DNA of 64,000 nucleotides from Candidatus Endonucleibacter bathymodioli. GTDB taxonomy: Bacteria; Pseudomonadota; Gammaproteobacteria; Pseudomonadales; Endozoicomonadaceae. How positions within the stretch are numbered: the stretch's first letter is position 1; the number at the start of each line of letters is the position of its first letter. Position numbers and translations under genes: made by a program. Location: positions 1 to 64,000 of the forward strand of contig JASXSV010000007.1 in the NCBI GenBank assembly GCA_030674915.1, in the 5' to 3' direction. The notes beneath the pieces are model-generated. The model was given only the letters and a program-made list of their open reading frames with translations. It was not told the origin of the DNA and made no database searches. This document shows, in pieces, positions 36,716-46,539 of this stretch.

Positions 36716-37231
36716 CTATCGAACCAGTGCATAGAGATACTGATTGTAAAATTTTTCGTATTTAAAAACATGTTTCTGAAAAACAGCTTCTATCTCAAAA
36801 CCACATTTTTCCAGAACCTTGCATGACGCTTTATTGTATTCAATAACATCTGCATAAATCCTGACTATGTTGTGTTTTTCAAAAGCATAGTTGCAAATCA
36901 AAGCAATTGTTCGTGACATAATGCCCCTCCCCCAATGCTCTTCAGATAGCCAATAACCCAACTCAGCAGAAAAGCGGTGGACGTCCATTTGTGCAAGAAA
37001 TCCTATTTCGCCAATAGCCTGTTCCTTATATGCAATAACAAAACGCGTCTTGGGTTCGTGCTCTTTTACGTATTGAATCCAAAGTCTTGCATGCCCAACG
37101 GTATAGGGACTTGGGAAGCTATCTCGAAGATGTTTCGCAATGTTTTTGTTGTCAGCATGTTTTGCAAGAGAAAGAGCATCCCCGTATAAAAAGCCTCGTA
37201 TACAATAACCATCACCCAATTCAAAGCGCAT
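36716..37231 (-). CDS. GNAT-family N-acetyltransferase (RimJ/RimL type)
   Basis: Seen: 171 residues of the Acetyltransf_3 pattern: RDSFPSPYTVGHARLWI, AIGEIGFLAQ, AELGYWLSEEHWGRGIMSRTI (acetyl-CoA pyrophosphate loop of the form R/Q-x-x-G-x-G) and VIEYNKASCKVLEKCGFEIE. Known: these enzymes acetylate amino groups of proteins or small molecules using acetyl-CoA. The substrate cannot be told from sequence. Isolated between the IS3 relic and a 425-base spacer. No signs of decay. Confidence 0.88.
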   Translation of the reverse strand: MRFELGDGYCIRGFLYGDALSLAKHADNKNIAKHLRDSFPSPYTVGHARLWIQYVKEHEPKTRFVIAYKEQAIGEIGFLAQMDVHRFSAELGYWLSEEHWGRGIMSRTIALICNYAFEKHNIVRIYADVIEYNKASCKVLEKCGFEIEAVFQKHVFKYEKFYNQYLYALVR

Positions 37232-37656
37232 TAAAATATTCCTGTCCGTCCTAACAATGTAGCCTTATCGACTAATTTAGAAAACATCTTACTCGTAAAG
37301 TTATATACTTACTGGAAGCCTACGAATAGATTATTAGTGATCGGTTATAACAGAGCCCTCACAATATTAATGAAATCTAACATTCTACATTTCAACAATA
37401 CCCGACACTCTTGCAATTTGCTTGAGATACTGATATACGCAGGAAGCATATCTCACAGAATGTACTATATAACCGCATGGGGAGCCATCACAAACAGCTG
37501 CCTGTTACTGAATAGATAAGAATCATCCCCTTAACGAGCTCCACTCTTGGCGAGCGAGAGCAGTTATTATAAACCACTCCAGTATAAAAGTAGCCCTAGA
37601 ACCACAACGCTTCTCTCCTCAGACTTTCACCTTCAAGGAGAAGATATATAATATGA
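37232..37656. other. Intergenic region, nothing recognised
   Basis: Spacer downstream of sctV and upstream of the GNAT gene. The plus-strand 60-codon frame at 37337 has no supporting signal. No terminator hairpin recognised. Confidence 0.4.
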
Positions 37657-39741
37657 TTAAAGTGATATTCGTCCTAGTGGTTGTACGGTAATTTCTTCTG
37701 TTAATTCCTGATGAGAAAGAACAGATAGGTCGTATATCTCAAGTTCCAGCAATTTCCTAACATAACGACGGATATCCATGGATGTGATTAATACAGGCTT
37801 ATGCTCTAGGTGACCTATTTTTCCGACAGTCTTTTTGACTACCTCAACAAACTGGGCCGATGTTGTCGGATCTAGTGCAAGGTAACTACCTGCTGAGGTC
37901 TGTCTAATTCCTCCACGAATAGTATCTTCCACATCCTGATCCAGTAAATATACTGGCAACATATTTTTACCATTAGAATACTTGTAGCTAATAAAACGCT
38001 TCAAGGACGAACGGACATACTCGGTAAGCTGCACCACCTCTTTTTCTTTGTTACCCCATATTACCAGCGCTTGTAAAATAGCTCTTAGATTACGTATTGA
38101 AATATCTTCTGAAACCAAACGCTGGAATATTTCTGTGATTTTATTAATAGGTAACAAACGCTGAACCTCTTTAATAAGCTCTCCAAAACCACCTTCCATT
38201 TTTTCAACAAGATAGCGAGTTTCCTGAATACCGATAAATTCTTCTGCATATTTTTTAAGCACATGAGCAAGATGAAATGTCAGAATCTTTGAGGTATCCA
38301 TGTAGTTGACATTGTTTTTCTCTAGTTTTCCTTTAAGATCACTGCTGACCCAGAGAGTATCCAACCCTGGCAAAAACTCCTCCTCGGTCTCAAAAGGTAT
38401 CCTTAACATTTCAAGATGATCTGCGGTTTCACGGGCGAACAATTTACCACTCTTGAAGTATCCGCTAGCAACAGGAACTTCTTGCAACAAAATTGAATAA
38501 GTGTTTTCAGTCATACCATCATTAAATCGAAGGTGAATACCAGGGAAAGGAACCCCCAGATCCATATACAGTGCTTTTCTAACCTTAAGCAACTCTGTAT
38601 TGAGAGCTCCTGTATTAAGATGATCCTGTATCGAGGTAGGAACATCTATAATTAATGGCAGCGTTTGAGTAAACTCTTCCTGCTCGTCTAGCCTGGACTT
38701 GGATTCTCCAGGTTTTTCTGTCGCTGCAGACATAGCAGGGATACCTCCCTGTTCTTGTGCAAGAAGCTCGGATGTACTTTTCCTTAACAGCATAAAACCG
38801 CCACCACCAAGTAAAGCAGCCAAAGTCACAAAAGTACCCGTAGGAAACCCTGGTATTAAAGCAAAACCCAGCAGAAAAAAGCCACCTACCATGAGAGCCT
38901 TGGGCTTAGATCCTAATTGATCACTGATTTCATTACCCAAATCTGTTCCTTTATCACTAGGAACACGGGTAACTATAATACCTGCCGTGATTGATATTAG
39001 CAGAGCTGGTATTTGTGCTATCAAACCATCGCCTATAGTTAAAATAGAATAAAGCTGCAGTGCTTCACTGGCAGGCATTCCCCGTGATGAGCCGATGGCA
39101 ACCCCCGCAGTAATGTTTACAAAGATAATTATCAGTCCTGCGATAGCATCTCCTTTAACAAACTTCATCGCACCATCCATGGAACCGTACATCTGACTTT
39201 CTTTTTGAACAATCTCACGTCGGCGTTGCGCTTCTTCCATTTCGATTGAACCAGCTCTTAAGTCTGCATCAATACTCATCTGCTTCCCGGGCATACCATC
39301 AAGAGAGAAACGGGCACTCACTTCTGCCACACGTTCAGAACCTTTAGTGATAACCATGAATTGAACAATTGTGATAATCAAGAAAATAACGATACCAACG
39401 ATCAGATCACCACCGACAACAAAATTCCCGAAGGTGTACACAATTTCTCCAGCATCTGCCTGCAACAAGATCAAACGTGTAGTGGTAATTGAAAGAGCAA
39501 GTCTAAATAGGGTTGTTATAAGAAGCACCGCCGGAAAGGAAGAAAACTCCAACGGCGACCGCAAGTAAAGAGCAGCCATCAATAGCACCGTGGAAAGTCC
39601 CATATTGAGCGCTATCAAGAAATCCACCAAAAAGGTGGGCATGGGCAGAATAATCAGACCAAGAATCATGACAAGGAAAAAGGCTAAAACCAAGTCGTTG
39701 TGCTGCCCTAGTACATTTAATTTTTTAATAAACCAATTCAT
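37657..39741 (-). CDS. sctV: Type III secretion export-gate protein SctV
   Basis: Seen: 694 residues. The first 320 contain about eight membrane segments ([19 protein letters not shown] onward) and the FHIPEP-family loop [37 protein letters not shown]. The C-terminal cytoplasmic domain (about 360-694) forms the nonameric ring that binds chaperone-effector complexes. Known: the LcrD/YscV family. It is taken as the injectisome version rather than flagellar FlhA because SctY- and SctX-like genes precede it, as in the Yersinia yscX-yscY-lcrD order. AAAATATG-type start, 47 bases downstream of sctY. No other export-apparatus genes are in the window, so the system must be scattered or continue elsewhere. 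Confidence 0.95.
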   Translation of the reverse strand: MNWFIKKLNVLGQHNDLVLAFFLVMILGLIILPMPTFLVDFLIALNMGLSTVLLMAALYLRSPLEFSSFPAVLLITTLFRLALSITTTRLILLQADAGEIVYTFGNFVVGGDLIVGIVIFLIITIVQFMVITKGSERVAEVSARFSLDGMPGKQMSIDADLRAGSIEMEEAQRRREIVQKESQMYGSMDGAMKFVKGDAIAGLIIIFVNITAGVAIGSSRGMPASEALQLYSILTIGDGLIAQIPALLISITAGIIVTRVPSDKGTDLGNEISDQLGSKPKALMVGGFFLLGFALIPGFPTGTFVTLAALLGGGGFMLLRKSTSELLAQEQGGIPAMSAATEKPGESKSRLDEQEEFTQTLPLIIDVPTSIQDHLNTGALNTELLKVRKALYMDLGVPFPGIHLRFNDGMTENTYSILLQEVPVASGYFKSGKLFARETADHLEMLRIPFETEEEFLPGLDTLWVSSDLKGKLEKNNVNYMDTSKILTFHLAHVLKKYAEEFIGIQETRYLVEKMEGGFGELIKEVQRLLPINKITEIFQRLVSEDISIRNLRAILQALVIWGNKEKEVVQLTEYVRSSLKRFISYKYSNGKNMLPVYLLDQDVEDTIRGGIRQTSAGSYLALDPTTSAQFVEVVKKTVGKIGHLEHKPVLITSMDIRRYVRKLLELEIYDLSVLSHQELTEEITVQPLGRISL

Positions 39742-39788
39742 ATTTTACAATCGCTAATAATGGAGCTGATATTTAGAGCTACACCTTT

Positions 39789-40103
39789 TTAAAGGGTAGC
39801 TGCCTTTTTCTTTTTTTTGAGAAGAGCTCGCCCCTTAATCCATTTAATAGCTCGGATATCTGTACCAGGCTTAACACACCTTATAAAACTATCGGCTGAC
39901 TGAACAGACTCTTCAGGACTACCAATCTTTAAATAGGCATAGCTTAACATTCGGTGAACATCTGGATTATCAGGCTCAAGTTTACGAAGCGCTTCGAGTA
40001 ACGCAATACTTTTCCTTGGCTGTAGATACTCAAGATAATAAGAGGCCTGAGCAAAGAGCCATTGTCGTAGGAGAGTGTCCATCATATATATCCTTTTATG
40101 CAT
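39789..40103 (-). CDS. sctY: SctY/YscY-like TPR chaperone
   Basis: Seen: 104 residues with a tetratricopeptide-like pair: ARKSIALLEALRKLEPDNPDVHRMLSYAYLKIG-type sequence at about 30-65 followed by another helix pair. The C-terminus is Lys-rich. Known: YscY is a small TPR chaperone that binds YscX and contacts SctV in Ysc-type systems. The assignment relies on length, fold and position between sctX and sctV. The stop of sctX shares its final base with the start region, so translation is probably coupled. An internal Met (MMDTLLRQWLF) could be the true start. Confidence 0.75.
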   Translation of the reverse strand: MHKRIYMMDTLLRQWLFAQASYYLEYLQPRKSIALLEALRKLEPDNPDVHRMLSYAYLKIGSPEESVQSADSFIRCVKPGTDIRAIKWIKGRALLKKKKKAATL

Positions 40104-40480
40104 TAAGCCGCATGGAGTACATTCCTGCTCATTTGAAGAGATTCCTGCAACTCCTTGGACTCTTGCAATATATCAAGGGCATGCTTAATTTCAGGCCCCT
40201 TACTAATGTGCTGAAGCAATGCATTCAACGCCAAACTGGTCATGGCTTTATGCTCTTCAGGGGTTAACACCTGGTTTCCGCCACCCGAAGGGCTTAACGC
40301 AAATCGCTTTTCTCGGTTTTCAAAGGTTTTCCCATAATCAAGGGCACGCCAAGTGTAGGCGATAACGTTTTCACCTGGAGTTCTAAGGGAGGTCTTGCTT
40401 TTTGGGAAATCACTACCACCCTTACCTTGCTGTACCGTTGATATGCTTGACAAGCCATTAGTAAACGAAATTGCATCCAT
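40103..40480 (-). CDS. sctX: SctX/YscX-like secretion protein
   Basis: Seen: 125 residues. The N-terminal part is Ser/Gly-rich and unstructured, the middle has a YTWRALDYGKTFENREKR stretch, and the C-terminal half is helical (LTPEEHKAMTSLALNALLQH, EIKHALDILQESKELQ). Known: YscX (about 120 residues) is secreted early, binds YscY and is required by Ysc-type injectisomes. The length, helical C-terminus and gene order sctX-sctY-sctV support the call. Sequence identity with YscX is not obvious by eye. First gene of the three-gene transcript. Confidence 0.65.
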   Translation of the reverse strand: MDAISFTNGLSSISTVQQGKGGSDFPKSKTSLRTPGENVIAYTWRALDYGKTFENREKRFALSPSGGGNQVLTPEEHKAMTSLALNALLQHISKGPEIKHALDILQESKELQESLQMSRNVLHAA

Positions 40481-40806
40481 GGGTTCTTATCCTGTATATA
40501 AAAGTGGTATTACCTCATATATCGGCACCCCCCCATCTTCCTGAATACTGATGCCAGCTACCATTAAGGGTAAGAAGTTGTGGACCGTTCACACCTTCAG
40601 TGATAGCTGGCATATAATCAAATTACTAGCTGGTACAAAGGTATCTACAAATGGAATGATCGAGCCTAATTATTTCACTTACGGTGATTTCTTTTCAAAA
40701 TACAATTGAAAGCTGGTGATCGTCAGTGATATTTGATATAAAGTAGATAGTAAGTACAAATAATTACGAAATATTTTTCACTGACAAAGCATGGAGGCTG
40801 AGTCTG
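40481..40806. other. Divergent promoter region of sctX and sctC
   Basis: About 325 bases between divergent type III secretion transcripts, including a short palindromic MITE-like derivative at 40551-40613. A shared regulator site is plausible, but none is recognisable. Confidence 0.5.
40551..40613. repeat. Short palindromic derivative of the MITE-like element
   Basis: 63 bp beginning ATGCCAGCTACCATTAAGGG and ending CACCTTCAGTGATAGCTGGC plus AT. The two arms are imperfect complements, and the central part of the full element is missing. Located in the sctX-sctC divergent promoter region. Confidence 0.7.
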
Positions 40807-42915
40807 ATGTCTATTTATGGAGCAGCACGTTCGATTTCAGGCGCTGTACTGGCGATGAGTCTTGCGACGACGGCGCATGCTGGAGCTAGTTTACCTATTC
40901 TAGACACAAAAGACTGTGTCCACTGGGTGAAACCTGGCGAGAACTTTACACTTATAGCAAACATATATAATCTTAAGCTGCAAGAGCTACTGAACCTAAA
41001 TCAAATGGATGTTAATTCCCATTTGTTTGCCGGCCAAGCAATCAGCCTTCCTTCAACCATAGCGGCCTGTGATATGACTGCTTTGCCGAGACCAATGGAC
41101 CTCTCTCCACTACAGTCGCGTCCAATGGGTCTCTACCCTCAACCGATATCAATGGATCTCATACCCCCACAACAGAACATTATTGATTATAATTATGTGA
41201 CTATCCTTCCCGATCCTGTAACAAACAAAGAAAAAAAAGGAAAAAAAGGAAAAAAACAGCATCAGAACACCGTACGTAACGATAATGATTTTATCTGTGG
41301 CGCTGACGCCATTATAAACAGTGACTATGATAACAACATATTAGACTCTACCGACACATCTAAATCTGTTAACCCTGCCCAATCAGCTTTTGGCGACCAA
41401 CCTTATTCTTATTTTGGAGATAACGAACCACTGTCTGACGCGTTAAAGAACTTTTCTGCTAACTATTACATACCCATGGTTATGGCAGAGGATGTTAGCG
41501 GCGAAGTAAACGGGAAAATAGGACCTTTAGCACCTATAGCTTTCCTAGACCACATGTCCAATATTTATGGCTTTATCTGGTATTTTGATGGGTATACGCT
41601 ATTTGTCTACAACGCCAATGCTTCTCAGCAAAAAATTATAAATTTAGATTACATGAATCCGAAGGTCTTGAAAAACACTTTAAAAAGAGTGGGAGTTTGG
41701 GACAGTAGATTTTTCTGGAAGTCTCAGCCGAAAGATGGGCTGATCTTTATTTCTGGGCCACCCCGCTATATTGAGCTAATAAGCCAAACGGCAGAGTTGC
41801 TCGATAATAAACAGGGCATACAGCAAAAAAGTAAGCTTACAATATGTACTTTTAATTTAAAGTATGCGTGGGCCACTGATAAGAGCTATAACTTTCGAGG
41901 AAATCAGGTAACAGTGCCTGGGGTCGCAACCATCCTGCAAAATATTATTAATGGTGGCGGTGTTGCTAGCATAGGCCAACAAGAAACAACTATTCCAACT
42001 GTCAAACCTATTCCTCGAGTATCGAGATCAGCAAAAGATGCCATAAGCACAAATATAAGTAAGAACCAAAAAAACTCAACCCAGCCCCAAGGTCCACTCA
42101 ATACCGGCGCCGTTGCAGAAACTATCTATATTAATGCTGACCCCAGACAGAATGCGATTATTGTCCATGACCTTGAAAGCAAAATGAGCATGTACGCAAA
42201 GATAGTAAAGACTTTGGATAAACCTACTGCTCAGATAGAAATAAGCGTTTCTATTATTGATGTGAGTACAGCCAAACTAGAGGCACTAGGTGTTGAATAT
42301 AACAATATCCGAGCCAATGATAAATCTGATTTTATCTTTAATCCTGGCAAATCTGGACAAATTTTCCCGTCATTTTCCACTATTATTTCTGCTAACATAG
42401 GCAGTTTTAATGCGAAAATAAATCTGCTTGCCAACGATGGGGAGGCAAAAGTTATTTCTCGACCTTCCATTATCACACTAGATAACCTTGAAGCGGTGCT
42501 TGATAATAGCAGCACCTCTTACGTAAAGGTTGAGGCCAACCAAGATGCCCAGCTGTTTCCGGTAACATCCGGTACAGTAATTAGGGTTACGCCACGTCTC
42601 ATCCAAGAAACAGACAGTCGCAAAATTCATATGTCCATTAATATTGAGGACGGCAAAAATGCCAACGAAAAAAGCCAGTCAGTGCCAATAATCACTAACA
42701 GCTCTCTTAACACTCAAGCGATTGTCCATGAAAATGAAAGTCTACTGATTGGAGGATTTTATAAAGAAGAAAATGAAACAGCATCAACAAAAATACCATT
42801 CCTTGGCGATCTGCCTATTATAGGACCTTTATTCAAATCGAAGAAGAAATCAAAAAACCGCAAAGTTCGAATGTTTCTTATTACTCCCAGGATTATTGAG
42901 TTAAATAGAAGCTGA
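40807..42915 (+). CDS. sctC: Type III secretion outer-membrane secretin SctC with N-terminal LysM
   Basis: Seen: 702 residues. Signal peptide to about residue 25 (TTAHA). A LysM-like segment at 37-82 (CVHWVKPGENFTLIANIYNL, LNQMD, LFAGQAISLP). A low-complexity Pro/Met and Lys-rich linker (KEKKGKKGKK). SctC N-domains at about 198-330 (YFGDNEPLSDALKNFSANY, GFIWYFDGYTLFVY, VWDSRFFWKSQPKDGLIFISGPP). Secretin core at about 434-697, ending in IPFLGDLPIIGPLFK and RMFLITPRII. Known: it forms the injectisome outer-membrane ring. LysM binds peptidoglycan and is not a usual part of SctC; I infer that it anchors the ring to the wall. GGAGGCTG precedes the start. A terminator follows. Confidence 0.93.
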   Translation: MSIYGAARSISGAVLAMSLATTAHAGASLPILDTKDCVHWVKPGENFTLIANIYNLKLQELLNLNQMDVNSHLFAGQAISLPSTIAACDMTALPRPMDLSPLQSRPMGLYPQPISMDLIPPQQNIIDYNYVTILPDPVTNKEKKGKKGKKQHQNTVRNDNDFICGADAIINSDYDNNILDSTDTSKSVNPAQSAFGDQPYSYFGDNEPLSDALKNFSANYYIPMVMAEDVSGEVNGKIGPLAPIAFLDHMSNIYGFIWYFDGYTLFVYNANASQQKIINLDYMNPKVLKNTLKRVGVWDSRFFWKSQPKDGLIFISGPPRYIELISQTAELLDNKQGIQQKSKLTICTFNLKYAWATDKSYNFRGNQVTVPGVATILQNIINGGGVASIGQQETTIPTVKPIPRVSRSAKDAISTNISKNQKNSTQPQGPLNTGAVAETIYINADPRQNAIIVHDLESKMSMYAKIVKTLDKPTAQIEISVSIIDVSTAKLEALGVEYNNIRANDKSDFIFNPGKSGQIFPSFSTIISANIGSFNAKINLLANDGEAKVISRPSIITLDNLEAVLDNSSTSYVKVEANQDAQLFPVTSGTVIRVTPRLIQETDSRKIHMSINIEDGKNANEKSQSVPIITNSSLNTQAIVHENESLLIGGFYKEENETASTKIPFLGDLPIIGPLFKSKKKSKNRKVRMFLITPRIIELNRS

Positions 42916-42950
42916 TCGATAGCTGTTTTTTAACATTTTAGACTTGGAAC

Positions 42951-42980
42951 GGGTTTTTCTCAGGAAAACCCTATTTTTTT
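42951..42980 (+). terminator. Rho-independent terminator after sctC
   Basis: GGGTTTT and AAAACCC form the stem around TCTCAGG, followed by TATTTTTTT. It separates sctC from trmA. Confidence 0.8.
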
Positions 42981-43069
42981 ATCTACGCTTTTTCCTTGAA
43001 TCTAGTATCATCATTTCACATTCACTGCGTCTTTAAGCAAGAAATAATGCGCATTTTTAAGGTAACCAG

Positions 43070-44158
43070 ATGTCTCTAGCAGCAGTTAACCCTAAACTTT
43101 ATCAAAAACAACTAGACGAGAAAATACAGATAATTAAAGAAAAACTCAGTCAATTTGGTATCCCTGAGCTAGAAGTTTTTAGCTCTGAACCAAAGCACTA
43201 TCGTATGCGTGCCGAGTTTAACATCTGGCATGATGGTGATCGTAGCTACTACAGAATGTTTAATCCTGAAACCAGAGAGCCTTTTGAAGTCATTACCTTT
43301 CCATCAGGTTCAGAGCGCATCAACCACCTAATGCAACCGTTGATTATCGCCATTCAGAAACAACAAATCCTCAGACATCGCCTTTTTCAGCTGGAGTTCC
43401 TAACAACACAATCAGGAGAAGCTCTGATTTCACTAATCTACCATAAAATCTTGGATGACCAGTGGAATAAAGCAGCCAGCGCACTACAAGAGCAGTTTAA
43501 TATTTCTATTATTGGTCGTTACCGAAAACGAAAAATAATCCTAGAGAAAGACTATGTGACTGAAGTCTTGACCGTAGAAAGCCGCAACTATTACTACCAA
43601 CAGGTGGAAAATAGCTTTACCCAGCCCAATGCTGGCGTAAACGAAAAAATGCTCACTTGGGCCAGTCAGTGTTGCCGAAATAACAGCGATGACTTGCTAG
43701 AACTTTACTGCGGCAACGGAAATTTCACTTGCGTTCTCGCAAAACACTTTAAGAAAGTATTGGCTACTGAAATATCAAAAACTTCTGTTACTTCGGCTAG
43801 GGAAAACTTACGGCTGAATGACGCAGGCAATGTAGATATTGTCCGTTTATCTAGCGAAGAGTTAACCAAAGCACTGGAAGGAGAGCGCGCCTTCCATAGG
43901 CTAAGAGACATCAACCTAAAGGACTATAATTTTTCCACGGTATTTGTTGACCCACCTCGATCAGGTCTTGATAAGAAGACAGAAGAGTTCATTCAACGCT
44001 TTCCCAATATTCTGTATATCTCATGCAATCCTGACACACTTAAAGCAAATCTGGACAGGCTCTGTAAAACCCATAGAATTGAACGCATCGCCTTGTTTGA
44101 CCAATTCCCCTACACCTATCACACAGAGATGGGAGTCTGTTTGGTAAGAATATCGTAA
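43070..44158 (+). CDS. trmA: tRNA (uracil-5-)-methyltransferase
   Basis: Seen: 362 residues. N-terminal YRMRAEFNIWHDGD, SAM-binding LLELYCGNGNFTCVLA, FVDPPRSGLD and the catalytic Cys in ILYISCNPDTL (Cys319), with the C-terminal Glu in TEMGVCL. Known: it methylates U54 of tRNAs to ribothymidine with SAM and also acts as a tRNA chaperone. Length equals E. coli TrmA. AAGGTAACC precedes the start. Stands alone after the sctC terminator. Confidence 0.96.
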   Translation: MSLAAVNPKLYQKQLDEKIQIIKEKLSQFGIPELEVFSSEPKHYRMRAEFNIWHDGDRSYYRMFNPETREPFEVITFPSGSERINHLMQPLIIAIQKQQILRHRLFQLEFLTTQSGEALISLIYHKILDDQWNKAASALQEQFNISIIGRYRKRKIILEKDYVTEVLTVESRNYYYQQVENSFTQPNAGVNEKMLTWASQCCRNNSDDLLELYCGNGNFTCVLAKHFKKVLATEISKTSVTSARENLRLNDAGNVDIVRLSSEELTKALEGERAFHRLRDINLKDYNFSTVFVDPPRSGLDKKTEEFIQRFPNILYISCNPDTLKANLDRLCKTHRIERIALFDQFPYTYHTEMGVCLVRIS

Positions 44159-44473
44159 TAACCCCATGACTCCGTCCTCTCATTATATATCGTTCCTGAA
44201 CTGTCCCACAAATTTTAGGCAGGAGAGTAAACCTTTGTCGCTAGATAGACCACTTCTCGGTAGATCTATATGTTTTAGCACTCAATCGAGTATCCTTTAC
44301 ACTGATATTCTCGAGTTATTTGTGCTATGTTTAGGAATGCAATTTAATACAGATAGAACGCATTAAAAATAATCAGTACGATTACACCTTAAGCGATATA
44401 ATGCGAGTACTGCAATCATCCCCACCCTACATCTTTAAATATAAGTAGCTACTATGAATCAGTAGAGGCCATT
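44159..44473. other. Intergenic region, nothing recognised
   Basis: About 315 bases. The 66-codon frame at 44166-44366 has no ribosome site or recognisable product. Presumably holds the promoter of the lipoprotein gene. Confidence 0.4.
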
Positions 44474-45685
44474 GTGAAAAAGAATATTTTATTTATTACC
44501 ACCATATGTTCACTTCTTGTCTCATTGCTGACTTCTTGTCACAGGCCTATTTCTCACAAGAGCACGACAGATGTTATATTTATATCGTACGACCAAGGGG
44601 AAAGTAACGCATTCATTCAGATAGAAAAACAGCTGATAAAAAATAACATAACCTACAAAATCCTTGCCATTGGCTCATCTTCAACAATATTTGCTAACCA
44701 CCCAGATAAAATTGAATTATCTACTTTTAACTCACAAGATGCACTAAATAGAGATAGAACGAAACGCTTGCCTGATAACATTATTAGTCAGGTTACCAGT
44801 ACTTATAGGGCGCATATAATATATTCAGGTATGGCCAGTACCGCTCAAGCTCAACTGATAAATTCATTTGGCCAACAAGGTAGTTATACTATTGCTTTTT
44901 ATGACAACTTTGATGATCCTGCTCAACAGCAATACCTAAGACCATTCATAGATGAAACCAGCCCCCTTGATGAACTTCATGTTCCTAGTAATGCCATCCG
45001 TAATAGTTTTCTTACTTTTCCTAAGCTCAATCAATCTAATATCATCGTAACAGGCCAACCTGCCCTTGAAGGACGGGATGAAGTTTACCGTAAAACTGAT
45101 ACAGCAGAGATAAGGCAGCAACTAAAGCTAGGCCCTGTTGAGCCTGTCATCCTATTTGCCGGTGGATATGATCATGATTACGAAGCAAGCTTTAAAGTCT
45201 TTATAGAAGCAACGAAAAAACTTCCAAATATTAAGTTCATTGTGACCCATCACCCAAAACATGATGGCCAGCTTGAGGGTGACATAATTAAAAAATATAA
45301 CTGCCGCAATGTTCTTCTCATACAGAAAGGCGAATGGACTACCCCTATGCTCAGTAAGGTAGCAGTAGCTATTGCTACGCATAAGTCTACCGTTGGCGCT
45401 CTGGCGATTTATAAAAGAAAGCCTGTTATTTATATAGCGGACAATGGTTACTCTAATTTTCTGATTGATGCAGGTTTGGCAACAAAAGCATCGACACCAG
45501 AAAAAGCCGCAAAGGCGTTATCTATGGCTATTAGTAGCCCTGCACCCTCTCTAAAATCTTTGGGGATGCCAGACTTCCCAGCACAGGTAATTGCCACCAT
45601 AATAAAATCTAAATTACAATATTATGTGCCCCTAATGCATAAGTTGAAATACACTGTTTTGGTGGGCATTACAACCAAAGAATAA
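44474..45685 (+). CDS. Lipoprotein with a glycosyltransferase-like (GT-B) domain
   Basis: Seen: 403 residues. Lipoprotein signal with lipobox LLTSC (about Cys22). The rest shows two alternating beta-alpha halves: DVIFISYDQGE at the start, IIVTGQPALEGRD, VILFAGGYDHDYE, FIVTHHPKHDG and AIATHKSTVGALAIYKRKPVIYI, a pattern of GT-B enzymes related to CDP-glycerol transferases and UDP-GlcNAc 2-epimerases. Known: such folds bind nucleotide sugars, normally in the cytoplasm. A lipid-anchored version facing the periplasm is unusual. Inferred: sugar- or polymer-related envelope function, but the substrate is unknown. A MITE-like element lies between it and sanA. Confidence 0.6.
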   Translation: MKKNILFITTICSLLVSLLTSCHRPISHKSTTDVIFISYDQGESNAFIQIEKQLIKNNITYKILAIGSSSTIFANHPDKIELSTFNSQDALNRDRTKRLPDNIISQVTSTYRAHIIYSGMASTAQAQLINSFGQQGSYTIAFYDNFDDPAQQQYLRPFIDETSPLDELHVPSNAIRNSFLTFPKLNQSNIIVTGQPALEGRDEVYRKTDTAEIRQQLKLGPVEPVILFAGGYDHDYEASFKVFIEATKKLPNIKFIVTHHPKHDGQLEGDIIKKYNCRNVLLIQKGEWTTPMLSKVAVAIATHKSTVGALAIYKRKPVIYIADNGYSNFLIDAGLATKASTPEKAAKALSMAISSPAPSLKSLGMPDFPAQVIATIIKSKLQYYVPLMHKLKYTVLVGITTKE

Positions 45686-45719
45686 TTACTCCAAACGATT
45701 TTTTGTCTCAAGTGAGCGT

Positions 45720-45843
45720 TATGCTTTACCATGGTGATATGAGTAAGTGACAAATACGTGAACCCCATCAGCCTTACAATAGCAAGTGATTAAGGTGAGT
45801 GAGAGAAATCACAATTTCACACTTTCCTGAGGCATGAGTATAG
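45720..45843 (+). repeat. MITE-like element, diverged full-length copy
   Basis: ATGCTTTACCATGGTGATAT at the left, AACCCCATCAGCCTTAC and AAGGTGAGTGAGAGAAATC inside, TTTCACACTTTCCTGAGGC at the right. Lies just upstream of sanA. Confidence 0.6.
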
Positions 45844-45873
45844 AAGAGTATGATATTTGGTGTGGAGTATTAA

Positions 45874-46539
45874 ATGTGTCCTAGATCAGCCTGCTTAAAA
45901 ACAATGACAAAATTCTTAGCCGTGATAGCAATCTGCGTATTACTTTTTGTCGCAATAGCAAATATTTTAGTCACCTCAACTACCGATACATATTTGTATT
46001 CAGATGTCAAAACCATTCCGCATAACAAGGTGGCTATTCTGCTAGGAACCAGCAAATATGCTAGGAATGGGGGTCTTAATGATCATTATCGGCTAAGAAT
46101 AAATGCCGCTTATGAGCTGTTCAGTGAAGGGAAAATAGACTACATTCTAATCAGTGGTAGTCGTACTCTTTACTACGATGAGCCATCCACTATCAGGAGC
46201 GACCTGCTTCAAATGGGTATTCCTTCCAATATTATGTACAGGGACTATGGAGGCTTTCGAACGATAGACTCGATCATTAGAGCAAAAAATATATTTGGAC
46301 TCACGCAATTTACTATTATCTCCCAAGGCTACCATAATAATCGTGCACTTTATATCGCACTCAACCAAGGTATTAACGCGATTGCGTTTAATGCTGGTAG
46401 CGGAAGTAATAGCAACATCAAGAATAAAGTTCGAGAGATTATGGCAAGAGTTTTAGCCATCATTGAGTTACATATTATGCCTATTAAGACAAAGCAGATA
46501 CCGCCTACTATCCACATAGGATCAACACCTCCCACATAG
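45874..46539 (+). CDS. sanA: SanA-like DUF218 membrane-anchored protein
   Basis: Seen: 221 residues with one N-terminal membrane segment (FLAVIAICVLLFVAIANIL), then VAILLGTSKYARNGGLNDHYRLRINAAYELF, DYILISGSR, EPSTIRSDLLQMGIP, YGGFRTIDSIIRAKN and FTIISQGYHNNRALYIAL, which follow E. coli SanA along the whole length. Known: SanA affects envelope permeability and vancomycin sensitivity at high temperature. The DUF218 domain faces the periplasm, and its exact reaction is unsettled. GGAG lies 7 bases before the ATG. The internal Met11 is an alternative start. Confidence 0.88.
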   Translation: MCPRSACLKTMTKFLAVIAICVLLFVAIANILVTSTTDTYLYSDVKTIPHNKVAILLGTSKYARNGGLNDHYRLRINAAYELFSEGKIDYILISGSRTLYYDEPSTIRSDLLQMGIPSNIMYRDYGGFRTIDSIIRAKNIFGLTQFTIISQGYHNNRALYIALNQGINAIAFNAGSGSNSNIKNKVREIMARVLAIIELHIMPIKTKQIPPTIHIGSTPPT

